From: Epiperipatus broadwayi
Lineage: Eukaryota > Onychophora > Udeonychophora > Euonychophora > Peripatidae
Assembly: GCA_028023455.1 (NCBI GenBank)
Contig: JAQFVV010006708.1
Location: 248,001-312,000, forward strand
DNA length: 64,000 nt
Reading direction: 5' to 3'
This document shows, in pieces, positions 1 to 9,712 of this stretch. The notes under the pieces were generated by a model that worked only from the letters and a program-made list of their open reading frames with translations, did not search any database and was not told the origin of the DNA. The first letter of the stretch is position 1. Each line of letters begins with the position of its first letter. The position numbers and the translations under genes were made by a program.

Positions 1-2
1 GT

Positions 3-461
3 TTCATTAAGAAAATTTATAAAGAAATGTGTGAAATTGCATTTTATGCACCACCTCCATTAAATAAATTAATAAACAATTCAAAAGATGAAATTTTATT
101 GACAAATAAAAATTGTATCATTTACAAATGGACATGTAGGTGTGGCAATGGATATATAGGTGAATCGAAGTGCACATTGGAAAAAAGAACAAAAGAGCAC
201 TTATTGTTATTTAAAAGGGTTCAAAATGCAAAACAAAATTTTAAAAATAGTGATAATTTATCAGCTTCTGTTTTTTATGACCATAATAAATCATGTATAT
301 ATGGTTTTGATTTTGATTATAACAATGTAAAAATATTGGAAACTAAAAGAAATAATAATAAAAGAAAAATTAAAGAGGTGATGTTAATATATAAAAACAA
401 GCAGAATTTAATTAATAGGCAAGCAGCAAATATTAAGATCACAGATTTATGGCAAAGTTGA
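3..461 (+). CDS. Penelope-like element, C-terminal GIY-YIG endonuclease (5' part outside window)
   Basis: The frame is open to the window edge (first in-window ATG at 27) and ends at the stop at 459-461, so this is the C-terminal end of a longer protein. About 25 residues into the ATG-initiated part comes a Cys pair and the segment IIYKWTCRCGNGYIGES, followed by KRTKEH. This is the GIY-YIG layout of Penelope-like retroelements: a degenerate GIY, an intact YIG, then the conserved Arg and the H of the helix. A basic Asn/Lys-rich tail ends in INRQAANIKITDLWQS. In Penelope elements this nuclease nicks target DNA for reverse transcription, and the reverse transcriptase lies upstream, here outside the window. 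It is followed 200 bp later by the hammerhead array, relevant because metazoan retrozymes are thought to use Penelope machinery. Whether the element is intact cannot be judged from this end. Confidence 0.8.
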   Translation, partial: FIKKIYKEMCEIAFYAPPPLNKLINNSKDEILLTNKNCIIYKWTCRCGNGYIGESKCTLEKRTKEHLLLFKRVQNAKQNFKNSDNLSASVFYDHNKSCIYGFDFDYNNVKILETKRNNNKRKIKEVMLIYKNKQNLINRQAANIKITDLWQS

Positions 462-660
462 CATGGAATTATGGGAAAACTGATATTTAAAAAGTGATAG
501 TTGACAAAGTGACAAGGTAATTGAAAGTGCTTCAAAATTACGGTTATACATATAATTTTTATAAACTTTTAATTACTGTATTTTCAAATATTTATTTATA
601 AATATACGTATATTATTTTGAAGAAATACAGACATCAATTTGTAATATTATATATATATA
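462..660. other. 3' flank of the Penelope-like element, ends in TA repeat
   Basis: AT-rich non-coding sequence between the endonuclease stop and the ribozyme array. It ends in a short (TA)n run at about 648-660, which is probably the insertion site of the array: a matching (TA)n run borders the other end at about 8090-8106. Confidence 0.6.
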
Positions 661-740
661 TGACTACAGATGGCATTATACCAAAAACACCTTCAAGTGT
701 TTGTTTACATAAATGTCAGAGCGTATTTCACTATCTTTAA

Positions 741-806
741 CTTAATTTCCACCTTCATATCATGATTTCAAGCTATTTGCTATCGTCAGTGAAGGACAGG
801 ATTAAG
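741..806 (-). ncRNA. Type I hammerhead ribozyme, family 1, left arm copy 1
   Basis: Same 66-nt motif as the copy at 1491-1556, read on the minus strand. Core CTGACGA and GAAA and both halves of stem I are intact. Predicted cleavage is between minus-strand positions 758 and 757. Confidence 0.9.
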
Positions 807-1140
807 AAACTAGATCTAAAACACAAACTCTGAGCGTTTAAGAAACAGTTTCTATTCAGCTTGCGAGCGTGAATCTTTTAGACATGTAATGTCTTCAAAC
901 TCAGCATCGCATGCCAGATAGCTACATGGGTCTGATATCAGTTCAGCATCACCACATAGTAGAAGTCTCTGCAATATATATCATTGCAAGAAAAGACCTC
1001 AAAGGTACATTTATGAAAAACAAAAAACACAAGTTAAAAACTTGCATACGCTTGTATTTATGACTACAGATGGCGTTATACCAAAAACACCTTCAAGCGT
1101 TTGTTTACATAAACGTCAGAGCGTATTTCACTATCTCTAA

Positions 1141-1206
1141 CTTAATTTCCACCTTCATATCATGATTTCAAGCTATTTGCTATCGTCAGTGAAGGACAGG
1201 ATTAAG
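1141..1206 (-). ncRNA. Type I hammerhead ribozyme, family 1, left arm copy 2
   Basis: Intact copy 400 bp from the first minus-strand copy. Predicted cleavage between 1158 and 1157. A transcript through both left-arm copies would release a 400-nt monomer. Confidence 0.9.
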
Positions 1207-1490
1207 AAACTAGATCTAAAACACAAACTCTGAGCGTTTAAGAAACAGTTTCTATTCAGCTTGCAAGCGTGAATCTTTTAGACACGTAATGTCTTCAAAC
1301 TCAGCATCGCATGCCAGATAGCTACATGGGTCTGATATCAGTTCAGCATCACCACATAGTTGAGACTCCATGTAGCTATCTGGCATGCGATGCTGAGTTT
1401 GAAGACATTACGTGTCTAAAAGATTCACGCTCGCAAGCTGAATAGAAACTGTTTCTTAAACGCTCAGAGTTTGTGTTTTAGATCTAGTTT

Positions 1491-1556
1491 CTTAATCCTG
1501 TCCTTCACTGACGATAGCAAATAGCTTGAAATCATGATATGAAGGTGGAAATTAAG
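1491..1556 (+). ncRNA. Type I hammerhead ribozyme, family 1, right arm copy 1 (reference copy)
   Basis: Segments in order: CTTAAT (outer stem I), CCTGT (internal loop), CCTTCA (inner stem I), CTGACGA (core), TAGC-AAATA-GCTT (stem II, three Watson-Crick pairs plus a U-U), GAAA (core), TC-AT-GA (stem III, two pairs and a 2-nt loop), TA, then TGAAGG, TGGAA and ATTAAG closing stem I. CCTTCA pairs perfectly with TGAAGG and CTTAAT with ATTAAG; TCTA/TAGA can extend further out. The A15.1-U16.1 pair and an AUA cleavage triplet are present, so cleavage is predicted after 1539. The bulged stem I opposite loop II is the geometry that supports the tertiary contact of fast type I hammerheads. Stem III, ATCATGAT, is self-complementary, so two neighbouring ribozymes could pair as a double hammerhead, as in newt satellite RNA. 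Activity is inferred, not shown. Confidence 0.95.
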
Positions 1557-1890
1557 TTAGAGATAGTGAAATACGCTCTGACGTTTATGTAAACAAACGC
1601 TTGAAGGTGTTTTTGGTATAACGCCATCTATAGTCATAAATACAAGCGTATGCAAGTTTTTAACTTGTGTTTTTTGTTTTTCATAAATGTACCTTTGAGG
1701 TCTTTTCTTGCAATGATATATATTGCAGAGACTTCTACTATGTGGTGATGCTGAACTGATATCAGACCCATGTAGCTATCTGGCATGCGATGCTGAGTTT
1801 GAAGACATTACGTGTCTAAAAGATTCACGCTCGCAAGCTGAATAGAAACTGTTTCTTAAACGCTCAGAGTTTGTGTTTTAGATCTAGTTT

Positions 1891-1956
1891 CTTAATCCTG
1901 TCCTTCACTGACGATAGCAAATAGCTTGAAATCATGATATGAAGGTGGAAATTAAG
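1891..1956 (+). ncRNA. Hammerhead ribozyme, family 1, right arm copy 2
   Basis: Identical to the reference copy. Predicted cleavage after 1939. The unit that follows is 402 nt (TC insertion near 1976). Confidence 0.93.
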
Positions 1957-2292
1957 TTAGAGATAGTGAAATACTCGCTCTGACGTTTATGTAAACAAAC
2001 GCTTGAAGGTGTTTTTGGTATAACGCCATCTGTAGTCATAAATACAAGCGTATGCAAGTTTTTAACTTGTGTTTTTTGTTTTTCATAAATGTACCTTTGA
2101 GGTCTTTTCTTGCAATGATATATATTGCAGAGACTTCTACTATGTGGTGATGCTGAACTGATATCAGACCCATGTAGCTATCTGGCATGCGATGCTGAGT
2201 TTGAAGACATTACGTGTCTAAAAGATTCACGCTCGCAAGCTGAATAGAAACTGTTTCTTAAACGCTCAGAGTTTGTGTTTTAGATCTAGTTT

Positions 2293-2358
2293 CTTAATCC
2301 TGTCCTTCACTGACGATAGCAAATAGCTTGAAATCATGATATGAAGGTGGAAATTAAG
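2293..2358 (+). ncRNA. Hammerhead ribozyme, family 1, right arm copy 3
   Basis: Identical motif; cleavage predicted after 2341. Followed by another 402-nt unit. Confidence 0.93.
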
Positions 2359-2694
2359 TTAGAGATAGTGAAATACTCGCTCTGACGTTTATGTAAACAA
2401 ACGCTTGAAGGTGTTTTTGGTATAACGCCATCTGTAGTCATAAATACAAGCGTATGCAAGTTTTTAACTTGTGTTTTTTGTTTTTCATAAATGTACCTTT
2501 GAGGTCTTTTCTTGCAATGATATATATTGCAGAGACTTCTACTATGTGGTGATGCTGAACTGATATCAGACCCATGTAGCTATCTGGCATGCGATGCTGA
2601 GTTTGAAGACATTACGTGTCTAAAAGATTCACGCTCGCAAGCTGAATAGAAACTGTTTCTTAAACGCTCAGAGTTTGTGTTTTAGATCTAGTTT

Positions 2695-2760
2695 CTTAAT
2701 CCTGTCCTTCACTGACGATAGCAAATAGCTTGAAATCATGATATGAAGGTGGAAATTAAG
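2695..2760 (+). ncRNA. Hammerhead ribozyme, family 1, right arm copy 4
   Basis: Identical motif; cleavage predicted after 2743; following unit 400 nt. Confidence 0.93.
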
Positions 2761-3094
2761 TTAGAGATAGTGAAATACGCTCTGACGTTTATGTAAACAA
2801 ACGCTTGAAGGTGTTTTTGGTATAACGCCATCTGTAGTCATAAATACAAGCGTATGCAAGTTTTTAACTTGTGTTTTTTGTTTTTCATAAATGTACCTTT
2901 GAGGTCTTTTCTTGCAATGATATATATTGCAGAGACTTCTACTATGTGGTGATGCTGAACTGATATCAGACCCATGTAGCTATCTGGCATGCGATGCTGA
3001 GTTTGAAGACATTACGTGTCTAAAAGATTCACGCTCGCAAGCTGAATAGAAACTGTTTCTTAAACGCTCAGAGTTTGTGTTTTAGATCTAGTTT

Positions 3095-3160
3095 CTTAAT
3101 CCTGTCCTTCACTGACGATAGCAAATAGCTTGAAATCATGATATGAAGGTGGAAATTAAG
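3095..3160 (+). ncRNA. Hammerhead ribozyme, family 1, right arm copy 5
   Basis: Identical motif; cleavage predicted after 3143; following unit 400 nt. Confidence 0.93.
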
Positions 3161-3494
3161 TTAGAGATAGTGAAATACGCTCTGACGTTTATGTAAACAA
3201 ACGCTTGAAGGTGTTTTTGGTATAACGCCATCTGTAGTCATAAATACAAGCGTATGCAAGTTTTTAACTTGTGTTTTTTGTTTTTCATAAATGTACCTTT
3301 GAGGTCTTTTCTTGCAATGATATATATTGCAGAGACTTCTACTATGTGGTGATGCTGAACTGATATCAGACCCATGTAGCTATCTGGCATGCGATGCTGA
3401 GTTTGAAGACATTACGTGTCTAAAAGATTCACGCTCGCAAGCTGAATAGAAACTGTTTCTTAAACGCTCAGAGTTTGTGTTTTAGATCTAGTTT

Positions 3495-3560
3495 CTTAAT
3501 CCTGTCCTTCACTGACGATAGCAAATAGCTTGAAATCATGATATGAAGGTGGAAATTAAG
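3495..3560 (+). ncRNA. Hammerhead ribozyme, family 1, right arm copy 6
   Basis: Identical motif; cleavage predicted after 3543. Last of the three 402-nt units follows. Confidence 0.93.
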
Positions 3561-3896
3561 TTAGAGATAGTGAAATACTCGCTCTGACGTTTATGTAAAC
3601 AAACGCTTGAAGGTGTTTTTGGTATAACGCCATCTGTAGTCATAAATACAAGCGTATGCAAGTTTTTAACTTGTGTTTTTTGTTTTTCATAAATGTACCT
3701 TTGAGGTCTTTTCTTGCAATGATATATATTGCAGAGACTTCTACTATGTGGTGATGCTGAACTGATATCAGACCCATGTAGCTATCTGGCATGCGATGCT
3801 GAGTTTGAAGACATTACGTGTCTAAAAGATTCACGCTCGCAAGCTGAATAGAAACTGTTTCTTAAACGCTCAGAGTTTGTGTTTTAGATCTAGTTT

Positions 3897-3962
3897 CTTA
3901 ATCCTGTCCTTCACTGACGATAGCAAATAGCTTGAAATCATGATATGAAGGTGGAAATTAAG
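3897..3962 (+). ncRNA. Hammerhead ribozyme, family 1, right arm copy 7
   Basis: Identical motif; cleavage predicted after 3945. The unit carries a C-to-T variant (ATATGCTCT near 3979). Confidence 0.93.
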
Positions 3963-4296
3963 TTAGAGATAGTGAAATATGCTCTGACGTTTATGTAAAC
4001 AAACGCTTGAAGGTGTTTTTGGTATAACGCCATCTGTAGTCATAAATACAAGCGTATGCAAGTTTTTAACTTGTGTTTTTTGTTTTTCATAAATGTACCT
4101 TTGAGGTCTTTTCTTGCAATGATATATATTGCAGAGACTTCTACTATGTGGTGATGCTGAACTGATATCAGACCCATGTAGCTATCTGGCATGCGATGCT
4201 GAGTTTGAAGACATTACGTGTCTAAAAGATTCACGCTCGCAAGCTGAATAGAAACTGTTTCTTAAACGCTCAGAGTTTGTGTTTTAGATCTAGTTT

Positions 4297-4362
4297 CTTA
4301 ATCCTGTCCTTCACTGACGATAGCAAATAGCTTGAAATCATGATATGAAGGTGGAAATTAAG
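4297..4362 (+). ncRNA. Hammerhead ribozyme, family 1, right arm copy 8
   Basis: Identical motif; cleavage predicted after 4345. Confidence 0.93.
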
Positions 4363-4696
4363 TTAGAGATAGTGAAATACGCTCTGACGTTTATGTAAAC
4401 AAACGCTTGAAGGTGTTTTTGGTATAACGCCATCTGTAGTCATAAATACAAGCGTATGCAAGTTTTTAACTTGTGTTTTTTGTTTTTCATAAATGTACCT
4501 TTGAGGTCTTTTCTTGCAATGATATATATTGCAGAGACTTCTACTATGTGGTGATGCTGAACTGATATCAGACCCATGTAGCTATCTGGCATGCGATGCT
4601 GAGTTTGAAGACATTACGTGTCTAAAAGATTCACGCTCGCAAGCTGAATAGAAACTGTTTCTTAAACGCTCAGAGTTTGTGTTTTAGATCTAGTTT

Positions 4697-4762
4697 CTTA
4701 ATCCTGTCCTTCACTGACGATAGCAAATAGCTTGAAATCATGATATGAAGGTGGAAATTAAG
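4697..4762 (+). ncRNA. Hammerhead ribozyme, family 1, right arm copy 9
   Basis: Identical motif; cleavage predicted after 4745. Confidence 0.93.
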
Positions 4763-5096
4763 TTAGAGATAGTGAAATACGCTCTGACGTTTATGTAAAC
4801 AAACGCTTGAAGGTGTTTTTGGTATAACGCCATCTGTAGTCATAAATACAAGCGTATGCAAGTTTTTAACTTGTGTTTTTTGTTTTTCATAAATGTACCT
4901 TTGAGGTCTTTTCTTGCAATGATATATATTGCAGAGACTTCTACTATGTGGTGATGCTGAACTGATATCAGACCCATGTAGCTATCTGGCATGCGATGCT
5001 GAGTTTGAAGACATTACGTGTCTAAAAGATTCACGCTCGCAAGCTGAATAGAAACTGTTTCTTAAACGCTCAGAGTTTGTGTTTTAGATCTAGTTT

Positions 5097-5162
5097 CTTA
5101 ATCCTGTCCTTCACTGACGATAGCAAATAGCTTGAAATCATGATATGAAGGTGGAAATTAAG
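5097..5162 (+). ncRNA. Hammerhead ribozyme, family 1, right arm copy 10
   Basis: Identical motif; cleavage predicted after 5145. Confidence 0.93.
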
Positions 5163-5496
5163 TTAGAGATAGTGAAATACGCTCTGACGTTTATGTAAAC
5201 AAACGCTTGAAGGTGTTTTTGGTATAACGCCATCTGTAGTCATAAATACAAGCGTATGCAAGTTTTTAACTTGTGTTTTTTGTTTTTCATAAATGTACCT
5301 TTGAGGTCTTTTCTTGCAATGATATATATTGCAGAGACTTCTACTATGTGGTGATGCTGAACTGATATCAGACCCATGTAGCTATCTGGCATGCGATGCT
5401 GAGTTTGAAGACATTACGTGTCTAAAAGATTCACGCTCGCAAGCTGAATAGAAACTGTTTCTTAAACGCTCAGAGTTTGTGTTTTAGATCTAGTTT

Positions 5497-5562
5497 CTTA
5501 ATCCTGTCCTTCACTGACGATAGCAAATAGCTTGAAATCATGATATGAAGGTGGAAATTAAG
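5497..5562 (+). ncRNA. Hammerhead ribozyme, family 1, right arm copy 11
   Basis: Identical motif; cleavage predicted after 5545. Confidence 0.93.
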
Positions 5563-5896
5563 TTAGAGATAGTGAAATACGCTCTGACGTTTATGTAAAC
5601 AAACGCTTGAAGGTGTTTTTGGTATAACGCCATCTGTAGTCATAAATACAAGCGTATGCAAGTTTTTAACTTGTGTTTTTTGTTTTTCATAAATGTACCT
5701 TTGAGGTCTTTTCTTGCAATGATATATATTGCAGAGACTTCTACTATGTGGTGATGCTGAACTGATATCAGACCCATGTAGCTATCTGGCATGCGATGCT
5801 GAGTTTGAAGACATTACGTGTCTAAAAGATTCACGCTCGCAAGCTGAATAGAAACTGTTTCTTAAACGCTCAGAGTTTGTGTTTTAGATCTAGTTT

Positions 5897-5962
5897 CTTA
5901 ATCCTGTCCTTCACTGACGATAGCAAATAGCTTGAAATCATGATATGAAGGTGGAAATTAAG
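5897..5962 (+). ncRNA. Hammerhead ribozyme, family 1, right arm copy 12
   Basis: Identical motif; cleavage predicted after 5945. Confidence 0.93.
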
Positions 5963-6296
5963 TTAGAGATAGTGAAATACGCTCTGACGTTTATGTAAAC
6001 AAACGCTTGAAGGTGTTTTTGGTATAACGCCATCTGTAGTCATAAATACAAGCGTATGCAAGTTTTTAACTTGTGTTTTTTGTTTTTCATAAATGTACCT
6101 TTGAGGTCTTTTCTTGCAATGATATATATTGCAGAGACTTCTACTATGTGGTGATGCTGAACTGATATCAGACCCATGTAGCTATCTGGCATGCGATGCT
6201 GAGTTTGAAGACATTACGTGTCTAAAAGATTCACGCTCGCAAGCTGAATAGAAACTGTTTCTTAAACGCTCAGAGTTTGTGTTTTAGATCTAGTTT

Positions 6297-6362
6297 CTTA
6301 ATCCTGTCCTTCACTGACGATAGCAAATAGCTTGAAATCATGATATGAAGGTGGAAATTAAG
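6297..6362 (+). ncRNA. Hammerhead ribozyme, family 1, right arm copy 13
   Basis: Identical motif; cleavage predicted after 6345. Confidence 0.93.
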
Positions 6363-6696
6363 TTAGAGATAGTGAAATACGCTCTGACGTTTATGTAAAC
6401 AAACGCTTGAAGGTGTTTTTGGTATAACGCCATCTGTAGTCATAAATACAAGCGTATGCAAGTTTTTAACTTGTGTTTTTTGTTTTTCATAAATGTACCT
6501 TTGAGGTCTTTTCTTGCAATGATATATATTGCAGAGACTTCTACTATGTGGTGATGCTGAACTGATATCAGACCCATGTAGCTATCTGGCATGCGATGCT
6601 GAGTTTGAAGACATTACGTGTCTAAAAGATTCACGCTCGCAAGCTGAATAGAAACTGTTTCTTAAACGCTCAGAGTTTGTGTTTTAGATCTAGTTT

Positions 6697-6762
6697 CTTA
6701 ATCCTGTCCTTCACTGACGATAGCAAATAGCTTGAAATCATGATATGAAGGTGGAAATTAAG
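6697..6762 (+). ncRNA. Hammerhead ribozyme, family 1, right arm copy 14
   Basis: Identical motif; cleavage predicted after 6745. Carries the ATATGCTCT variant just downstream. Confidence 0.93.
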
Positions 6763-7096
6763 TTAGAGATAGTGAAATATGCTCTGACGTTTATGTAAAC
6801 AAACGCTTGAAGGTGTTTTTGGTATAACGCCATCTGTAGTCATAAATACAAGCGTATGCAAGTTTTTAACTTGTGTTTTTTGTTTTTCATAAATGTACCT
6901 TTGAGGTCTTTTCTTGCAATGATATATATTGCAGAGACTTCTACTATGTGGTGATGCTGAACTGATATCAGACCCATGTAGCTATCTGGCATGCGATGCT
7001 GAGTTTGAAGACATTACGTGTCTAAAAGATTCACGCTCGCAAGCTGAATAGAAACTGTTTCTTAAACGCTCAGAGTTTGTGTTTTAGATCTAGTTT

Positions 7097-7162
7097 CTTA
7101 ATCCTGTCCTTCACTGACGATAGCAAATAGCTTGAAATCATGATATGAAGGTGGAAATTAAG
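7097..7162 (+). ncRNA. Hammerhead ribozyme, family 1, right arm copy 15
   Basis: Identical motif; cleavage predicted after 7145. Confidence 0.93.
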
Positions 7163-7496
7163 TTAGAGATAGTGAAATACGCTCTGACGTTTATGTAAAC
7201 AAACGCTTGAAGGTGTTTTTGGTATAACGCCATCTGTAGTCATAAATACAAGCGTATGCAAGTTTTTAACTTGTGTTTTTTGTTTTTCATAAATGTACCT
7301 TTGAGGTCTTTTCTTGCAATGATATATATTGCAGAGACTTCTACTATGTGGTGATGCTGAACTGATATCAGACCCATGTAGCTATCTGGCATGCGATGCT
7401 GAGTTTGAAGACATTACGTGTCTAAAAGATTCACGCTCGCAAGCTGAATAGAAACTGTTTCTTAAACGCTCAGAGTTTGTGTTTTAGATCTAGTTT

Positions 7497-7562
7497 CTTA
7501 ATCCTGTCCTTCACTGACGATAGCAAATAGCTTGAAATCATGATATGAAGGTGGAAATTAAG
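7497..7562 (+). ncRNA. Hammerhead ribozyme, family 1, right arm copy 16
   Basis: Identical motif; cleavage predicted after 7545. ATATGCTCT variant downstream. Confidence 0.93.
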
Positions 7563-7896
7563 TTAGAGATAGTGAAATATGCTCTGACGTTTATGTAAAC
7601 AAACGCTTGAAGGTGTTTTTGGTATAACGCCATCTGTAGTCATAAATACAAGCGTATGCAAGTTTTTAACTTGTGTTTTTTGTTTTTCATAAATGTACCT
7701 TTGAGGTCTTTTCTTGCAATGATATATATTGCAGAGACTTCTACTATGTGGTGATGCTGAACTGATATCAGACCCATGTAGCTATCTGGCATGCGATGCT
7801 GAGTTTGAAGACATTACGTGTCTAAAAGATTCACGCTCGCAAGCTGAATAGAAACTGTTTCTTAAACGCTCAGAGTTTGTGTTTTAGATCTAGTTT

Positions 7897-7962
7897 CTTA
7901 ATCCTGTCCTTCACTGACGATAGCAAATAGCTTGAAATCATGATATGAAGGTGGAAATTAAG
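7897..7962 (+). ncRNA. Hammerhead ribozyme, family 1, right arm copy 17 (terminal)
   Basis: Ribozyme identical to the others; cleavage predicted after 7945. The rest of this last unit has extra substitutions (AAATGCTTG near 8002, AGCATATGC near 8052, TTTTGTTTTTT near 8072) and ends 144 nt past the cleavage site at (TA)n. Confidence 0.93.
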
Positions 7963-8089
7963 TTAGAGATAGTGAAATATGCTCTGACGTTTATGTAAAC
8001 AAATGCTTGAAGGTGTTTTTGGTATAACGCCATCTGTAGTCATAAATACAAGCATATGCAAGTTTTTAACTTTTGTTTTTTGTTTTCAT

Positions 8090-9580
8090 ATATATATATA
8101 TATATACACTTCTAAATGAATCTAACTAAGATATCAGTAAGTTTTTTTTTATTTCTGCATTTCTTCTCTCCTTATTTATTAAATTTGTATAATTTCAAAC
8201 CTATCTGTGGTAAATTCATTTAATTCTCTGGCTTGAAGTAGATTATTTGAAACTATCATCTCCTATTAAAATTTACACAGACTTTTAAATTTATGCTTCC
8301 CATTTTAATATTCCTTTTTTAAAATTATTATAATAGAAGTTCATTTTCTCATTAAATATAACAAATCTCACTTCATTTTTTTTCTCAAGTATAAGCTTGA
8401 CATTTTCTTCTAAATTTTGCAAACAGTTTCTTTAGTATCAACTGTTCAATTCAAATGAAAATTAATTCTCTTAAACTTATTACTCTCGATTAATTTTTTT
8501 TTCTAACATTCTATAAAGTAATTTTATAAGTTTTTAAAATTTTCTTTCTAAGAAATTTTCATTGGTTTCTCCTTTTTAATTTATAATTAATAAAAACACC
8601 TAACTCTAGACAAATGAATACTTTCTTATGTGGATGCAGTCTTGTTTTTTTTTTGAAGCACTGTAGCTGTCTTTCTTTTCTCATGGTTATCCTGCGCAAG
8701 ATTAAAACAACAACTTTAACTTTTCAAACTTCTTTGGGTATTATTCTGCTATAAGTAGATGATCAGGATTGGCACTTTAGGTCACAATGAAGATTAATTT
8801 ACTTACTCCATATTATTAATGATCACTTTATAATATTTTATCTCCTTAAATGGTTTTTTGACTGCAATTTTACTGCTTAAAACTTTAAAATAATTTAAAT
8901 TTTACGATTTTACAGAGAAAAATAAATTGAGACTACTATCTACTTTATACTTTTTTTTCAATCTCCCCTCAATTGTATACTGTGATTTTTTTAAAAGTGC
9001 CACATTAGAAAATTACTTGCTTAACTCTCATTAGTCAATTTCCCAACCCAACTTTTAAAACTTTTTAACTTAATGATGTTTTTTATTTAGAATAATTGAA
9101 ATCAATAAATATTTTATAATGACATTAATTTAAATCATTTCTTTAAGTTTAAAGTTTCAATTCTAATTATATTTTTAATAAATGATATTATTAATTGTTA
9201 AAAAATATTACAATTATGATAATTTTAAAATAAATTTTTATCTTGTAATCAATAATTGTTCTTTCTTTCATTAACTACAATTTTAGATCTTTAGCTCTTA
9301 AAGGAGCAATGCATTATAAATAAATTAAAGTCAAATTTATAAGCAAATATGTTTATTCAGATGGACAAATATTGTATTAAATTATATAATGGATTAGAAT
9401 ATAAACTATATATAAATAATGATGATTATTAAATCTCTACAGAATTCTCTCCATAATCTTTATGTACTAAATCATTTATTACTGTTATACCCAAGTTTAT
9501 AGCATTGCTATTATTTTAATTTTAATTTTGAAATTTTGGAACTATAATTTACATTTTATATTCCATTCTTGCCATGAATA
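8090..9580. other. AT-rich non-coding spacer
   Basis: Starts with (TA)n at about 8090-8106. The remainder is T-rich and AT-rich with stops in all frames; I see no gene, RNA or repeat structure. Confidence 0.5.
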
Positions 9581-9595
9581 ACCCATCAAATGGTT

Positions 9596-9635
<40 letters not shown>

Positions 9636-9657
9636 AACCATTTGATGGGTCATATAA

Positions 9658-9705
<48 letters not shown>

Positions 9706-9712
9706 TTATCTG
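9581..9712. repeat. Cruciform-forming palindrome with TA cores
   Basis: A perfect 20-nt arm at 9581-9600 has its inverted copy at 9631-9650, separated by pure (TA)n. Immediately after, a second AT palindrome runs about 9653-9712 around another (TA)n. This could be a decayed MITE expanded at its TA centre or simply an extrusion-prone hairpin. Confidence 0.75.

Larger units (their letters stand above)
661..8089. repeat. Family 1 hammerhead satellite / retrozyme array, ~400-bp unit, divergent arms
   Basis: The unit repeats every 400 bp (402 where a TC is inserted in the stretch after the ribozyme). The left arm, 661-1360, holds about 1.75 units with the ribozyme on the minus strand. The right arm, about 1370-8089, holds nearly 17 units with it on the plus strand, so the arms point away from a centre near 1361-1370. 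Units are almost identical, which indicates recent expansion or homogenisation. Each unit carries one full type I hammerhead (19 in all). The outer ends fall at different points of the unit: just after CTGTAGTCA on the left and about 47 nt further downstream on the right. Both ends abut (TA)n. Architecture, unit length and ribozyme type fit metazoan retrozymes, non-coding elements whose self-cleaved transcripts circularise. The unit contains no meaningful ORF. Confidence 0.92.

Noticed and set aside
661-8089. CRISPR array
   Set aside because: Units are 400 bp with no spacer diversity, change orientation once and contain ribozymes; the DNA is clearly eukaryotic.
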